Shown: positions 40,584 to 50,203, counted from the first letter of the stretch. The stretch: DNA of 64,000 nucleotides from Capnocytophaga stomatis (GCF_002302635.1 NZ_CP022387.1:2232001-2296000); one strand, 5' to 3'. Notes: generated by a model not told the origin, from the sequence alone. A program made the numbers and translations.

Positions 40584-40928
40584 TTAATTAAATTTATACA
40601 TATACAATATATGCTATTAAATTTTTCACAAAGTTGCGATTATTTACGTTTTGACACTGTAAAAAATTGGTCAAAAACAAGCAAAAATGTTGCATTTTAG
40701 AATCTTGAATAAAAAAATGAATTTGTAAATCGTTTAAAAACAAAAACTTAATTATTTAACTTCAAAAAAATATTCTTTGAGTGGATATCTTTACCTTCAA
40801 AAAAAAGAAAAAAATCGAAGTTATTTTTTATTAAAACTAATCGTATTCTTAATCTTTTTGATTTGATATTTCCGAAAAACGAAGCAAGATTTTTATGAAA
40901 TAAGCATCTCCAAGTAGGTCATTTTTTG
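40584..40928. other. Regulator-side intergenic region
   Basis: About 345 AT-rich bases between IS copy 2 and the hybrid regulator. No gene. It must contain the rest of the original susC promoter region and any site for the regulator; I cannot define the operator. Confidence 0.4.
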
Positions 40929-40936
40929 TACCTTTG
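40929..40936 (+). promoter_or_regulatory. -7 element TACCTTTG of the hybrid regulator
   Basis: Exact TAnnTTTG match, 19 bases before the ATG at 40955. An earlier TTG-initiated reading would start inside it. Confidence 0.55.
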
Positions 40937-40954
40937 TGTTCGTTAATGTATCTA

Positions 40955-43687
40955 ATGATGAGGTTTATATATCCATTTTTATTTTTGATTCTACTTGCCT
41001 GCCAAAATGAGAAAGCACCCCAATACATTGTTGGAGTTTCACAGTGCAGTGACGACTTGTGGCGCGAGGCGATGAATGAGGAAATTAAACGTGAAATAGC
41101 TTTCTATCCACAGACACAAGTCATTATAAAAAGCACAAAGGATAATACGCAACAACAATTACAAGATATTGAGGAATTTATAAATCAAAAAGTAGATTTA
41201 CTTATTATTGCTCCAAATGAAGCAGAGGCTCTTACTTCTGTTGTTCAAAAGGCACATCTACAAGGCATCCCCATAATCTTAGTTGATAGAAAAGTTAAAA
41301 CTGACAATTACACGGCTTACATCGGAGCGGATAATTACCAAATTGGGAAAGAAGCAGGGTTATATGCCGCATCGGTGCTCGGTGGCAAGGGAAATGTCGT
41401 TGAAATACGTGGTTGGAAAGGTTCTACTCCTGATACAGAACGCCACCAAGGCTTTGTAGATGCTCTTCGCAATACACCCGAAATAAAAATCATTGCGGAA
41501 GTATATGGAAATTTCTTGAAAGATGACGCTAAGAATCAAATGATTTCTATCTATCACGAACACGAAACCATCGACTTAATTTTCGCTCTAAACGATCGAA
41601 TGGCTTCGGGTGCGTATGAGGCTTCATTGTTATTTAGTGGAAGAAAACCTTTCATCATTGGAGTAGATGCCTTACAGAACGAGGGTGTTCAAAACATTAT
41701 CCAAGGAAAGCAAAACGCCTCGTTTTTATACCCAACGGGAGGAGATAAAGTGGTTGAATTAGCGATGAAAATTTTGCAAAAACAGCCTTTTACCAAAGAA
41801 AATACATTACACACCACTGTTGTAGACAAAAGTAATGTGCGTATCTTACAACTTCAAACAGAACAAATTACCGAAAAACAAGCTAAAATTGATGCTATTA
41901 ATCAATCTCTGAACGAAAGTTTAGTAAAATACACCAATCAACGGACACTTTTCTATATTTCAGTCATTGCCATAGTCTTAGTAATGATATTTTTATTAAT
42001 TACCATTCGGGCATACCGAACCGAAAACAGAGCTCGACAAATGTTAGCTCTTAAAAACGAAAAAATTCAAAGGCAGACCGATATTCTTCAAAAACAAAAA
42101 GAACAATTAGAGCTTATTACCAAGCAATTAGAAGATACAACACAAGCTAAATTGGTATTTTTTACCAATATTTCACACGAATTCAAAACACCTCTGACCT
42201 TAATTTTAGCACCCGTAGATTCACTTTTGAAAAACGAACAACTAACTGAAAAACAACGTGAAATGCTATTGCTTATCCAAAAAAATAGCCATCGCTTATT
42301 GTTTCTCATTTCTGAACTTATCGAATTTCGTAGTTACGAACGCGGAAAAATAAAAATGTGTTTTGTACGAGCCGACCTTAAAATATTCTTGGAAGAAATT
42401 AACATATTTTTTGAAAATTGGATAAAACAAAAAAATATTGATTTTGTTTTTCGTGCCGAAGCAACTTCCTTTGAAATTATTTTTGACAAAGAAAAAATGG
42501 AGAAAATTTATTTTAACTTGGTTTCCAATGCCTTAAAGTTTGTCAATTATAACGGAAAAATAGTTATTTCTCTTTCGAAAGAAAATGAAGGAGTGTGTTT
42601 ATCTATTTCCAATACAGGCTCTTATATTCCGGAAGATAAATTGACAGACGTCTTTGAACATTTTTACAAAATAGACCCCAGTAGTGAAGGTTCAGGTATT
42701 GGTTTAGCTTTAACACAATCGTTGGTGTGGGCTCATAAAGGAACAATTAGTGTGGAAAGTGACCGCAATGAAGGAACTACTTTTTCGGTGCATTTACCTA
42801 GCCAACATAGCGAAATATCGGAGGATATCTACGAAACGAGTTTTTTACAAACACAAATGAGATTGTTAGCTCAACCCTCTTCAAATAACGAAGAAAAAAT
42901 GTACCTCTCTTCCGAATCTACGCTGCCTGACAAACCTTTGGTCCTCATTGTGGAAGATAATGAAGATATGCGTAAATTTATCTGTCATATTCTTTGTAGC
43001 GAATTTAATTTGATTGAAGCAACTAATGGCGAAGAAGGATTTAAAAAAGCCAAAAAATATACGCCCGATTTAGTTATTAGCGATGTAATGATGCCTCAAA
43101 AAGATGGATTTGAACTTTGTCAACTATTGAAAACCAATCTTTCAACCAATCATATTCCTGTGATTTTGCTTACAGCCTATTCTTTAGATGAGCAGAAACA
43201 AATTGGATTTGAAAGCGGTGCTGATGCTTATATCTCCAAACCTTTCAATACGAATTTACTACTTGTTAGAGTGAGAAAACTCATTGAAAATCGTAAGAAA
43301 ATACAAGAAATTTTCTCTAGTAAATTACTTGATGTTTCCTCAAAAGAGTCTCTTGGCAAAGTAGAAGAACTTTTTATTAACGAATTTAAAACATATGTTC
43401 AAAGACAAATTGCCAACCCCGATTTGAATATTGATGAAATGGCAGAAGCTCTTGGACTCTCTCGCTCACAACTCTATCGAAAAATAAAATCATTGACCAA
43501 TTATTCACCTAATGAACTTATCCGAATCATTCGAGTACAACAAGGCAAACAACTACTAATGCAGAACACCAAAACCATTTCAGAGATTGCTTATGAAATA
43601 GGATTTTCATCACCTTCCTACTTCGCTAAATGTTTTAAAGATTTATACAATGAAAGCCCAACAGAATTTGTAGAGAAGTTGAAATAG
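40955..43687 (+). CDS. Hybrid two-component sensor-regulator of the fructan PUL
   Basis: 910 residues from the ATG at 40955. Order: lipobox-like signal (FLILLAC), periplasmic type 1 sugar-binding domain (about 25-310, VGVSQCSDDLWREAMNEE), one membrane helix (about 335-355), HisKA (NISHEFKTPL, His408), HATPase, receiver (VISDVMMP, Asp710) and AraC helix-turn-helix. A sugar-binding-fold sensor is the layout of the Bacteroides fructose sensor BT1754, so fructose is the likely signal. It would activate the divergent susCD operon. The Cys after the signal may mean a lipid-anchored N-terminus, uncommon for this class. Confidence 0.93.
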   Translation: MMRFIYPFLFLILLACQNEKAPQYIVGVSQCSDDLWREAMNEEIKREIAFYPQTQVIIKSTKDNTQQQLQDIEEFINQKVDLLIIAPNEAEALTSVVQKAHLQGIPIILVDRKVKTDNYTAYIGADNYQIGKEAGLYAASVLGGKGNVVEIRGWKGSTPDTERHQGFVDALRNTPEIKIIAEVYGNFLKDDAKNQMISIYHEHETIDLIFALNDRMASGAYEASLLFSGRKPFIIGVDALQNEGVQNIIQGKQNASFLYPTGGDKVVELAMKILQKQPFTKENTLHTTVVDKSNVRILQLQTEQITEKQAKIDAINQSLNESLVKYTNQRTLFYISVIAIVLVMIFLLITIRAYRTENRARQMLALKNEKIQRQTDILQKQKEQLELITKQLEDTTQAKLVFFTNISHEFKTPLTLILAPVDSLLKNEQLTEKQREMLLLIQKNSHRLLFLISELIEFRSYERGKIKMCFVRADLKIFLEEINIFFENWIKQKNIDFVFRAEATSFEIIFDKEKMEKIYFNLVSNALKFVNYNGKIVISLSKENEGVCLSISNTGSYIPEDKLTDVFEHFYKIDPSSEGSGIGLALTQSLVWAHKGTISVESDRNEGTTFSVHLPSQHSEISEDIYETSFLQTQMRLLAQPSSNNEEKMYLSSESTLPDKPLVLIVEDNEDMRKFICHILCSEFNLIEATNGEEGFKKAKKYTPDLVISDVMMPQKDGFELCQLLKTNLSTNHIPVILLTAYSLDEQKQIGFESGADAYISKPFNTNLLLVRVRKLIENRKKIQEIFSSKLLDVSSKESLGKVEELFINEFKTYVQRQIANPDLNIDEMAEALGLSRSQLYRKIKSLTNYSPNELIRIIRVQQGKQLLMQNTKTISEIAYEIGFSSPSYFAKCFKDLYNESPTEFVEKLK

Positions 43688-44288
43688 AATAATATGAAAA
43701 ACCACGACTTTGGAGGGGTTTTCAGCTCCCTGCAAGGGCAAGTGGTTTTGAGATGCGGAAAATATTTTGAGCATCTCAAAACACAACTTGCTCTGTTCGG
43801 GTGAACAGAAAAAACTCCCTATCAGTCGCATTAAAGTCAGCTTTGAAAAAGAGAGAAAAACCTTCCAAAATCATTGTCTTTTGTTTTTGTGCAAAACAAC
43901 CGAATTTCAATCATTTAACAGATATATCATTCCTTGCCTTTGAATGCCTTATAATACCAAAGAATTCCTTATGTAAATACGTGTGTAATTGTGTATATTT
44001 CTTTATACGCACATAGATATGGATGTAGTTACGTACCAACGTACTTACATATATACGTAAACAAATACGATAATACCTATGTGATTATCTGCAAACGTAA
44101 ATACTTACGCACTTACTTGTTTGTGTATGTAAATATTTAGATAAGTACGTATCTGCCTACAGAAATACACATATAGATATATACACATATGTATTCAATT
44201 ACTTGATTTTGTTTGTAGCATCTCAAAAAAAGACACGAAAAAACAACACAATTGTTATATAAATAATAGGTTATTATTTATAAAATCA
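43688..44288. other. 600-base intergenic region with TAC/GTA-rich core
   Basis: No supported gene. From about 43970 to 44195 the sequence is made of short TACGTA, GTAAATAC and ACGTAC strings (at least five ACGTA in about 200 bases), unlike the rest of the window. The first part (43700-43860) has a long interrupted inverted match (GAGATGC and GAGCATCTC). Confidence 0.5.
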
Positions 44289-44296
44289 TATCTTTG
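44289..44296 (+). promoter_or_regulatory. -7 element TATCTTTG of the DUF234 gene
   Basis: Exact TAnnTTTG match 51 bases before the ATG at 44348. Confidence 0.55.
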
Positions 44297-44347
44297 CATT
44301 TCCGAAATGAGCGTTTCGGAAATGGTTGTTTCTTAAAAAATAAAGAT

Positions 44348-45670
44348 ATGAAATTTTATAATCGGGAAAAGGAAATTGCAAAATTGCTTTCCATTGCAGA
44401 AAAATCAAAGCAAAATGCACAACTTACGGTAGTTACGGGTAGAAGAAGAATTGGAAAAACCCAACTTTTGTTGCAATCCTGTAAAGAAACCAATTTTCTG
44501 TACTTCTTTGTCGCTAAAAAATCGGAAATGCTACTGTGTGCTGATTTTCAGCAGGAACTGAGTCAAAAATTAAGCATTCCCATCTTGGGAGAAGTAACTT
44601 CATTTTCAGTGCTTTTTGAGTATGTAGTGCGACTTTCACATCAGCAAAACATCACCTTGATTATTGATGAATTTCAGGAGTTTTTAGTAATCAATCCTTC
44701 TATTTACAGCGATTTACAACGCATTTGGGATTTAAACAAGGATAAGGCTCGGTTGAATCTGATTGTTTCGGGTTCGGTGGTTTCGCTGATGTACAAAATC
44801 TTTGAAAATAACAAAGAACCTTTGTTTGGCAGAGCCAGTCACTTTATCAAACTCAAAGCCTTTGAAACAGAAGTTTTAAAAGAAGTTTTGTTGGATTTTA
44901 ATCCGAATTATGAGTCTGACGACCTGTTGGCTTTTTATAGTTTTACGGGTGGTGTTGCCAAATATGTACAACTTTTTATGGATAACGGTTGGACAACCAA
45001 AAGCAAAATGATTGCAGGGATGATTGATGAAAATTCCATTTTTATCTCTGAGGGGAAAAACCTGCTTGTTGAGGAATTTGGTAAAGAGTACAGCATTTAC
45101 TTTAGTATTTTGACTGCTATTTCTGAAGGGAAAAATTCTAGAAGTGAAATCGAAAATTTATTAAAAAAAGAAATTGGAGGTTATCTGACGAAAATGGAAC
45201 GCAATTTTAATCTGATACGAAAAAATACGCCAATGTTTGCCAAAAGTGAAACCAAAAATGTAAAATACACTTTGGAAGATAATTTTCTAACTTTTTGGTT
45301 TCGATTTATTTATAAATACAGTCACATTATTGAAATTGGTGCATATGGGCAACTCATCAAAATCATTGAACGCGATTACACCACATTTAGCGGACAAATG
45401 CTCGAAAAATTTTTCAAAGCTCGTGCTATTGAATCGGGGCAATATACACAAATCGGTAACTTTTGGGACAGGAAAGGCGAAACGGAAATCGATTTCATAG
45501 CCGTGAATGACTTGGAAAAGACCGTTGATTTTGCAGAGATAAAACGCAAAAAAGACAATATCAACATAGAAATTCTCAAACAAAAAGTATATCAATTACT
45601 ACAATTACACCCGCAATTAACCAAGTATGAGTATCGTTTTCACGCTTGGAGTTTGGAGGATTTGAAATAA
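44348..45670 (+). CDS. AAA ATPase with C-terminal nuclease-like domain (DUF234 type)
   Basis: 440 residues from the ATG at 44348; the upstream TTG reading is doubtful. Archaeal-type ATPase: NREKEIAKLL, Walker A VTGRRRIGKTQ, Walker B ITLIIDEFQEF, sensor IVSGSVVSLM. The C-terminal DUF234 region has a PD-(D/E)xK-like set: GETEIDFIAV (E-x-D) and VDFAEIKRKK (E-x-K). Such proteins are common, often in mobile or conflict regions, and their role is poorly known. It stands alone, flanked by noncoding DNA, near an orphan integrase. Confidence 0.87.
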   Translation: MKFYNREKEIAKLLSIAEKSKQNAQLTVVTGRRRIGKTQLLLQSCKETNFLYFFVAKKSEMLLCADFQQELSQKLSIPILGEVTSFSVLFEYVVRLSHQQNITLIIDEFQEFLVINPSIYSDLQRIWDLNKDKARLNLIVSGSVVSLMYKIFENNKEPLFGRASHFIKLKAFETEVLKEVLLDFNPNYESDDLLAFYSFTGGVAKYVQLFMDNGWTTKSKMIAGMIDENSIFISEGKNLLVEEFGKEYSIYFSILTAISEGKNSRSEIENLLKKEIGGYLTKMERNFNLIRKNTPMFAKSETKNVKYTLEDNFLTFWFRFIYKYSHIIEIGAYGQLIKIIERDYTTFSGQMLEKFFKARAIESGQYTQIGNFWDRKGETEIDFIAVNDLEKTVDFAEIKRKKDNINIEILKQKVYQLLQLHPQLTKYEYRFHAWSLEDLK

Positions 45671-46467
45671 CCTTCAAAAGTCAACCCCGACCACTGACTT
45701 CCGAACTACGTCAAGTGTACTTATTTGATGTGATTTGTTTGTAGCACCCAAAGGCTTGCTTTGTCAAGAGCTTTATGCTTGTACCCTTGTTAGTATTGTA
45801 GTACCAAAAAAGTTTTTAAAACGTTCTGAAAAATCAAAGCAGTATCCTATAACAGGAATGGCATTTTTGAAATACCAATTGTGATTGACTTAGTAGGTTA
45901 TACAATCATATTCTTTGTTTTTGAGTTGCGTTTTGCGAAATGTTTTGTCCATCCTGCTTTTTCCGCTCTCTATCTCTGAAAATTTTTAATTCGGCAATGA
46001 GAGGAAGAGCGAAGTCGTTTCACTAAAACAAGTAGTAAGCAGTGCGTTTATTTTATCATTTTCGACATTTTTTTTATTCGTATAAAGAGCCGGAATATGC
46101 GGTTGTCGTTTCGAGAGCCTAAAAGGTCTGTGTTTAGCGACTACAAGGTTTTTCAAAAAAATACAACCCCTGTTGAAAACGGGTGTGGAGATTTTTTTGA
46201 AAACCAAAGGCTTGACCTTGTGGAAGCGTTACAAACACAGAAATACCTTTGCTCTCGAGAACGAATACCCATTTCGGGTGATTACTTCATAAATAAAACA
46301 GGAGAAAATCCCATAAACAAACGCACACACCATTACTAACTAAAATGAAATGAAGTAGCCTTCCTCTGCCGAATAAAATCCAATAAAAAAACCGATACAA
46401 AAATTGTAAACAATCTCTGTATCAGTAAATACTAAAATCGAATATCTTTGATAGACAATCAACTACG
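45671..46467. other. 800-base gap without convincing gene
   Basis: Only weak frames, such as 46097-46339 (80 codons, plus) and an overlapping minus frame; neither has a family match, ribosome site or composition that supports it. A weak hairpin GATACA/TGTATC lies near 46393-46425, after the integrase stop on the minus strand. Confidence 0.45.
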
Positions 46468-47715
46468 TTATAATGAAGCGACTAATCGCTCACCGAAATC
46501 ATTAAATTTATAAGCGATTTTTTCCATATCCCTGCTGATTTTTTCATTGGTAATTTTAGCGTAAATCTGTGTGGTTTTCAAATTTTTATGTCCCATCATT
46601 TTGCTAACACTTTCCAATGGGACACCCTCTGTAAGAAATAAGGTGCCGAAAGTATGCCTTGCCCAGTGAAAACTCAAAGGTTTTGTTTTATTAATACCTG
46701 CCTTTAAGCAGATTTCTCGTAAATGAAGATTGCAAGAGCTATTACTCGGAACAGGAAATACAAAGTCATTTTTACTGATGGATTCGTATTTATCAATGAT
46801 TTTTTGAGCAATGGGAAGTAGGCGAACATTGGAAGGATTACTAGTTTTTTTTCTACGGGAAAGAATCCAACGATTGCCATCAAAAAAGGTTTGAATTTGA
46901 CTCTTTTTAAGCTGTTTGATATCAATATATGAAAGTCCCGTAAAACAGCTAAACACGAACAAATCACGAACTAACTCAATTGTTTTATTTTTGAAAGACA
47001 AATTTAAAAACTGCTCAATCTCTTCTTTGAGTAAAAAACCTTTATCACGTTCCTCAACCAAAATTTCATAATTAGAAAACGGATTTTTATGAATAATTTC
47101 TTTTTCAATGGCAATATCAACCATTTTAAGAATGGGGATTACATACGCTCGTACAGAATTATTGGTCAATCCCTTATTAATTCGAAGATAAAAATCAAAT
47201 TCTTTGATAAAATCCAAGGTTAATTCTCGAAAGTCTATGTCCGTTCTGTGGTATTTATATTCAATGAAGTTCGAAAGATGTTCGTAAACGATTTTATACT
47301 TGGCAAAGGTTTGTTGGCTACGAACATCTTTTGCAACCATTTTTTCAAAATCGACATTAAATTTTCTAAACAATTTTAGAAGAGAATGGTCTGTTGTGCT
47401 AATACCTAAAAAGCTGTTTTTCAGTTTTTCGGCAGTAGCAAATCCATCCGTTTTCATCAGATGGTCATATTGATTGACTAAACGAGTTTTCAGCTCTTCC
47501 AATTTGCGATTTAATGAAAGAGCTTCTTCACTCTTACCTAAGACTTTGCCGAATTTCAAATCCCATTTATTGGGAAAAATTTCGAGCTTAGTACTAAATT
47601 GGGCAATTTTACCATCAATGGTAATCCTACCCATAATGGCTACTTTTCCGTTTTTCTTAGGAGCATTTTTTTTCAGATAGAAAAGCACTTTGAAGGTTGA
47701 TTTTTTTACTTGCAT
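46468..47715 (-). CDS. Tyrosine recombinase/integrase (IntDOT-like)
   Basis: 415 residues. It has an N-terminal arm-binding domain (about 1-85), SAM-like core-binding domain (about 100-205) and the catalytic domain. In the usual Arg I place it reads FTGLSYIDI, so Ser replaces Arg, as described for IntDOT of CTnDOT. HWARHTFGT supplies His-x-x-Arg, MGHKNLKTTQIYAKI supplies the later His and the nucleophilic Tyr. It would integrate or excise an element, but no mobilisation or transfer genes are visible nearby, so it is an orphan or the edge of an element beyond recognition. Confidence 0.9.
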   Translation of the reverse strand: MQVKKSTFKVLFYLKKNAPKKNGKVAIMGRITIDGKIAQFSTKLEIFPNKWDLKFGKVLGKSEEALSLNRKLEELKTRLVNQYDHLMKTDGFATAEKLKNSFLGISTTDHSLLKLFRKFNVDFEKMVAKDVRSQQTFAKYKIVYEHLSNFIEYKYHRTDIDFRELTLDFIKEFDFYLRINKGLTNNSVRAYVIPILKMVDIAIEKEIIHKNPFSNYEILVEERDKGFLLKEEIEQFLNLSFKNKTIELVRDLFVFSCFTGLSYIDIKQLKKSQIQTFFDGNRWILSRRKKTSNPSNVRLLPIAQKIIDKYESISKNDFVFPVPSNSSCNLHLREICLKAGINKTKPLSFHWARHTFGTLFLTEGVPLESVSKMMGHKNLKTTQIYAKITNEKISRDMEKIAYKFNDFGERLVASL

Positions 47716-47949
47716 AACTCAACTTTTTAAATTACAAAATTAATTTCAATTGAGTTACTATACGCTATGAAAACAAGTGCAAAACACTGAAATATAGTCT
47801 TTTACTTGAAATATTTAAAACCACCATTAGGTAACGATTTAGAAACCTAACTTTGTTTTTATCCGTCAAATTACCTTATTCCTTGCTTTCCAACACTTTC
47901 CTGATAACAAACTAAACCATTTAGTATGTGTATATTACAGCTTTTTGCT

Positions 47950-47957
47950 TACCTTTG
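47950..47957 (+). promoter_or_regulatory. -7 element TACCTTTG
   Basis: Exact TAnnTTTG match just before the solo repeat hairpin, 167 bases before the META lipoprotein. Confidence 0.4.
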
Positions 47958-47964
47958 TCGCTTA

Positions 47965-47989
47965 GTTCTTTTCATCTAAGGAAAAGAAC
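47965..47989 (+). repeat. Solo hairpin end of the dispersed repeat (copy 4)
   Basis: GTTCTTTTC, loop ATCTAAG, GAAAAGAAC: the same hairpin as at the end of copies 1 and 3 but with compensated base pairs. Downstream bases (AAGTATGAAAA) also match copy 1. Confidence 0.75.
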
Positions 47990-48123
47990 AAGTATGAAAA
48001 CAAATAATGAACTTAATCACTATTTTTATCACGACAGAATAACAGAAACAAAAAAATCAAATTTTGCACCAAAATGGAATGCTTTTTGTGGTAATCCTAA
48101 CCGAATTTTTAAATTATTAAGAT

Positions 48124-49134
48124 ATGAAGCTAAAATATATTCTTTTTTTGGCAATTGGTGGAGCCATTTCGGCGTGTTCCACTTCAAAAGAACAGATTTA
48201 TTGGGTAAATTCGGCAAAAGCAGATTGCAATGCAGGAGCAGGAAAAGCCCAATGCTTACAAGTTTCTAAAAATGAAGACCTTAATAAGGCTCAGTGGAAA
48301 TTTCTTTACACTCCGATTGAGAATTTTGTTTTCGAGGAAGGATTTTTCAAGAAAATACAAGTGAAAGAAACACAATTGGATAGCAAAAATGTTCCTGCCG
48401 ATGCTTCTTCAGTAAAATATACGATGATAAAAGAGATTGAAAAACAAAAAGATATGACTTTTGAACTTGGCGGAAATTGGACTTTGGAAAAACTCGACGG
48501 TAATGCGGTAACGCAATCGCTGAAACCGAGTTTAAGCATTCATCTTCAGGAGAAAAAAATAAACGGAATTGGTGGTTGCAACAATTATTTCGGAGCCATT
48601 ACTGAGCTTAGCCAAGATAAAATTCAGTTTGGCAAAGTGGGAGCGACCAAAAAAATGTGTATGGAAGACAATATCGAAATGGCGTATTTCACTGCATTGT
48701 CCGAAGTACGTACTTTCAAAATAAACGACGGAAAATTAGTTTTGTTCGATGCTTCAGGTAAAGAAAAGTTGATTTTCAGCCCTAAACAACAAGTAAATGA
48801 GCGTCTGCACGACATTTGGGGAGCTGTCCGCATCGGTGGAAAAACTATCGAAAACAAAGAAAGCGTTCCGTTGTTGGAAATCAATCTTACTGAAATGAGT
48901 ATCAGCGGAAGTGATAGTTGTAATAGTTATTTTGGTCATATTGAGGAGCTTACTGAAGAAAAAATCGTTTTTGGAGATATCGGTATGACTGCCAAATTAT
49001 GTTCCGAAATGGAAATCGCTCGGCAGTACAACGAAGCCATTGGCAAGGTAGCTTCCTACAAACTCGACGGACTTAATTTAACGTTTTATGACATCAATGG
49101 CAATGAGTTAGTTGCTTTTATAAAAGGGGATTAA
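48124..49134 (+). CDS. Lipoprotein with DUF4377 and two META domains
   Basis: 336 residues. The lipobox (AISAC) is at Cys18. Residues about 25-110 (YWVNSAKADCNAG, QWKFLYTPIENFVFEEGF) match the DUF4377 fold. Then two META/HslJ domains: LNGIGGCNNYFGAIT-like around residue 145 and ISGSDSCNSYFGHIEE around 260, each with the G-x-x-x-CN-Y/F-G mark. HslJ-type domains are linked to stress and novobiocin resistance in E. coli; no enzyme activity is known. It is anchored in the periplasm or at the surface. Confidence 0.88.
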   Translation: MKLKYILFLAIGGAISACSTSKEQIYWVNSAKADCNAGAGKAQCLQVSKNEDLNKAQWKFLYTPIENFVFEEGFFKKIQVKETQLDSKNVPADASSVKYTMIKEIEKQKDMTFELGGNWTLEKLDGNAVTQSLKPSLSIHLQEKKINGIGGCNNYFGAITELSQDKIQFGKVGATKKMCMEDNIEMAYFTALSEVRTFKINDGKLVLFDASGKEKLIFSPKQQVNERLHDIWGAVRIGGKTIENKESVPLLEINLTEMSISGSDSCNSYFGHIEELTEEKIVFGDIGMTAKLCSEMEIARQYNEAIGKVASYKLDGLNLTFYDINGNELVAFIKGD

Positions 49135-49240
49135 AGTCCTCTTTTTTTGTATCCAACTGAAAACAAATTTTTAGAGGTTGTTACTTAAATACATTTTTAT
49201 TTTGTGGTTGGGTGTTGATTTTGAGTTTTTTGTCGCAATT

Positions 49241-49437
49241 TTACTGGCATTGGAGATGTAGCGTTAAGAAAGTCAATGAATGGAGCGTAGAAAATCTCCA
49301 TTGTTTGAGCGTTAGCGAGTTTGGAGATTTTCAGCGAAATGGTTTGATTTTTAGCATAGTCTGCGAATGCTTGGAGCAGAGTATGTTCAAATCCACAGCC
49401 TTGAATTTTTGGTACTTTTGTTTCAAGACAAAAGTAC
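49241..49437 (+). repeat. Dispersed intergenic repeat, copy 3, with 34-bp insertion
   Basis: Same family as 3660-3829, with an extra 34 bases in the middle (ATAGTCTGCG to GTATGTTCA). The end hairpin GTACTTTTG/CAAAAGTAC is perfect. The next gene begins 104 bases later. Confidence 0.85.
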
Positions 49438-49540
49438 AAAAGTGAAAATAAATGTTTTATAAAAGCATTTTTGAAGAATAATTGAATGAAGAAGTGAGCA
49501 ATCATTTAAAAGCAGTATCTTTACCGAAAAAATAATTCAG

Positions 49541-50203
49541 ATGAAAAGTTTAAAGTTGAGTTTATTGCTTTTGTGTGTGATTTTAGCTTCTTGTGCAAAT
49601 CCAAATTCAGAAAATAAGAAAGCAATAACGGAAAATTCAAAACCTGTGGTTAAAGTTAGTGAAACCAAAATATTGGTCATTTCAGGTCATCCTGATTTGA
49701 GCAAATCGACAGCCAATCGGATTATTCTTTCGGATTTGGAAAAACATTTCGTAAACAAAATTAGTGTGCGTCGTTTGGATGAAATGTACCCTGATTATAA
49801 AATAAATATCGAAGCGGAAGAAAAATCGTTACTCAACGCCGATGTGGTAGTGTTACAGTTTCCTTTCTATTGGTATGGCACGCCCGCATTGCTCAAAAAA
49901 TGGATTGACGATGTGCTTTTAGGCTTTTTTGATGGCAATACAGCAGGAAAATTCAAAGGGAAAAAGGTCATTGTATCACTTACCACCGGAGCACCGCAAG
50001 AAGCATACGAAACACCAAATCAGTCTGTTGAGGCTTATTTACTTCCTCTGCAAGAAACGTTTACTGTAATTGGTGGGGAATGGCTAAAACCTGTTTTTTC
50101 GTACAATTATATTCCTGAAAATCAACAAGCAGAAAAACAAGCTCACACCCACGCTCAAAGCCTTATCAAGCAAATTGAAAAGATTTTTCAGGAAAATAAA
50201 TAA
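49541..50203 (+). CDS. Flavodoxin-like NAD(P)H oxidoreductase with lipoprotein signal
   Basis: 220 residues. The N-terminus is a lipoprotein signal with lipobox ILASC (Cys18). The rest is a Flavodoxin_2/KefF-MdaB-type quinone oxidoreductase: ILVISGHPDLSKSTANRI as the flavin phosphate loop, VVLQFPFYWYGTPALLKKWI, and KVIVSLTTGAPQEAY. These enzymes are cytosolic as a rule and need FAD or FMN, so an exported lipid-anchored form is odd. It may reduce quinones or act in the periplasm if flavin reaches it. It follows dispersed repeat copy 3. Confidence 0.85.
   Translation: MKSLKLSLLLLCVILASCANPNSENKKAITENSKPVVKVSETKILVISGHPDLSKSTANRIILSDLEKHFVNKISVRRLDEMYPDYKINIEAEEKSLLNADVVVLQFPFYWYGTPALLKKWIDDVLLGFFDGNTAGKFKGKKVIVSLTTGAPQEAYETPNQSVEAYLLPLQETFTVIGGEWLKPVFSYNYIPENQQAEKQAHTHAQSLIKQIEKIFQENK

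Noticed and set aside
43801-44016. 71-codon frame in the TAC/GTA-rich region
   Set aside because: Low-complexity composition and no start signals; it reads into the repeat block.
46097-46339. 80-codon plus frame before the integrase
   Set aside because: No homology sense, an overlapping minus frame of similar quality, and no start signals.
47928-48269. 113-codon frame overlapping the META lipoprotein start
   Set aside because: It overlaps a well-supported lipoprotein gene in another frame and starts within the repeat hairpin zone.
49197-49505. Minus-strand frames in the dispersed repeats (3508-3723, 29732-29932, 49197-49505) that code similar peptides such as IFYAPFIDFLNA
   Set aside because: The likeness follows from the DNA repeat itself; frames have different lengths, no ribosome sites and cross the hairpin. 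They are better seen as noncoding repeats.
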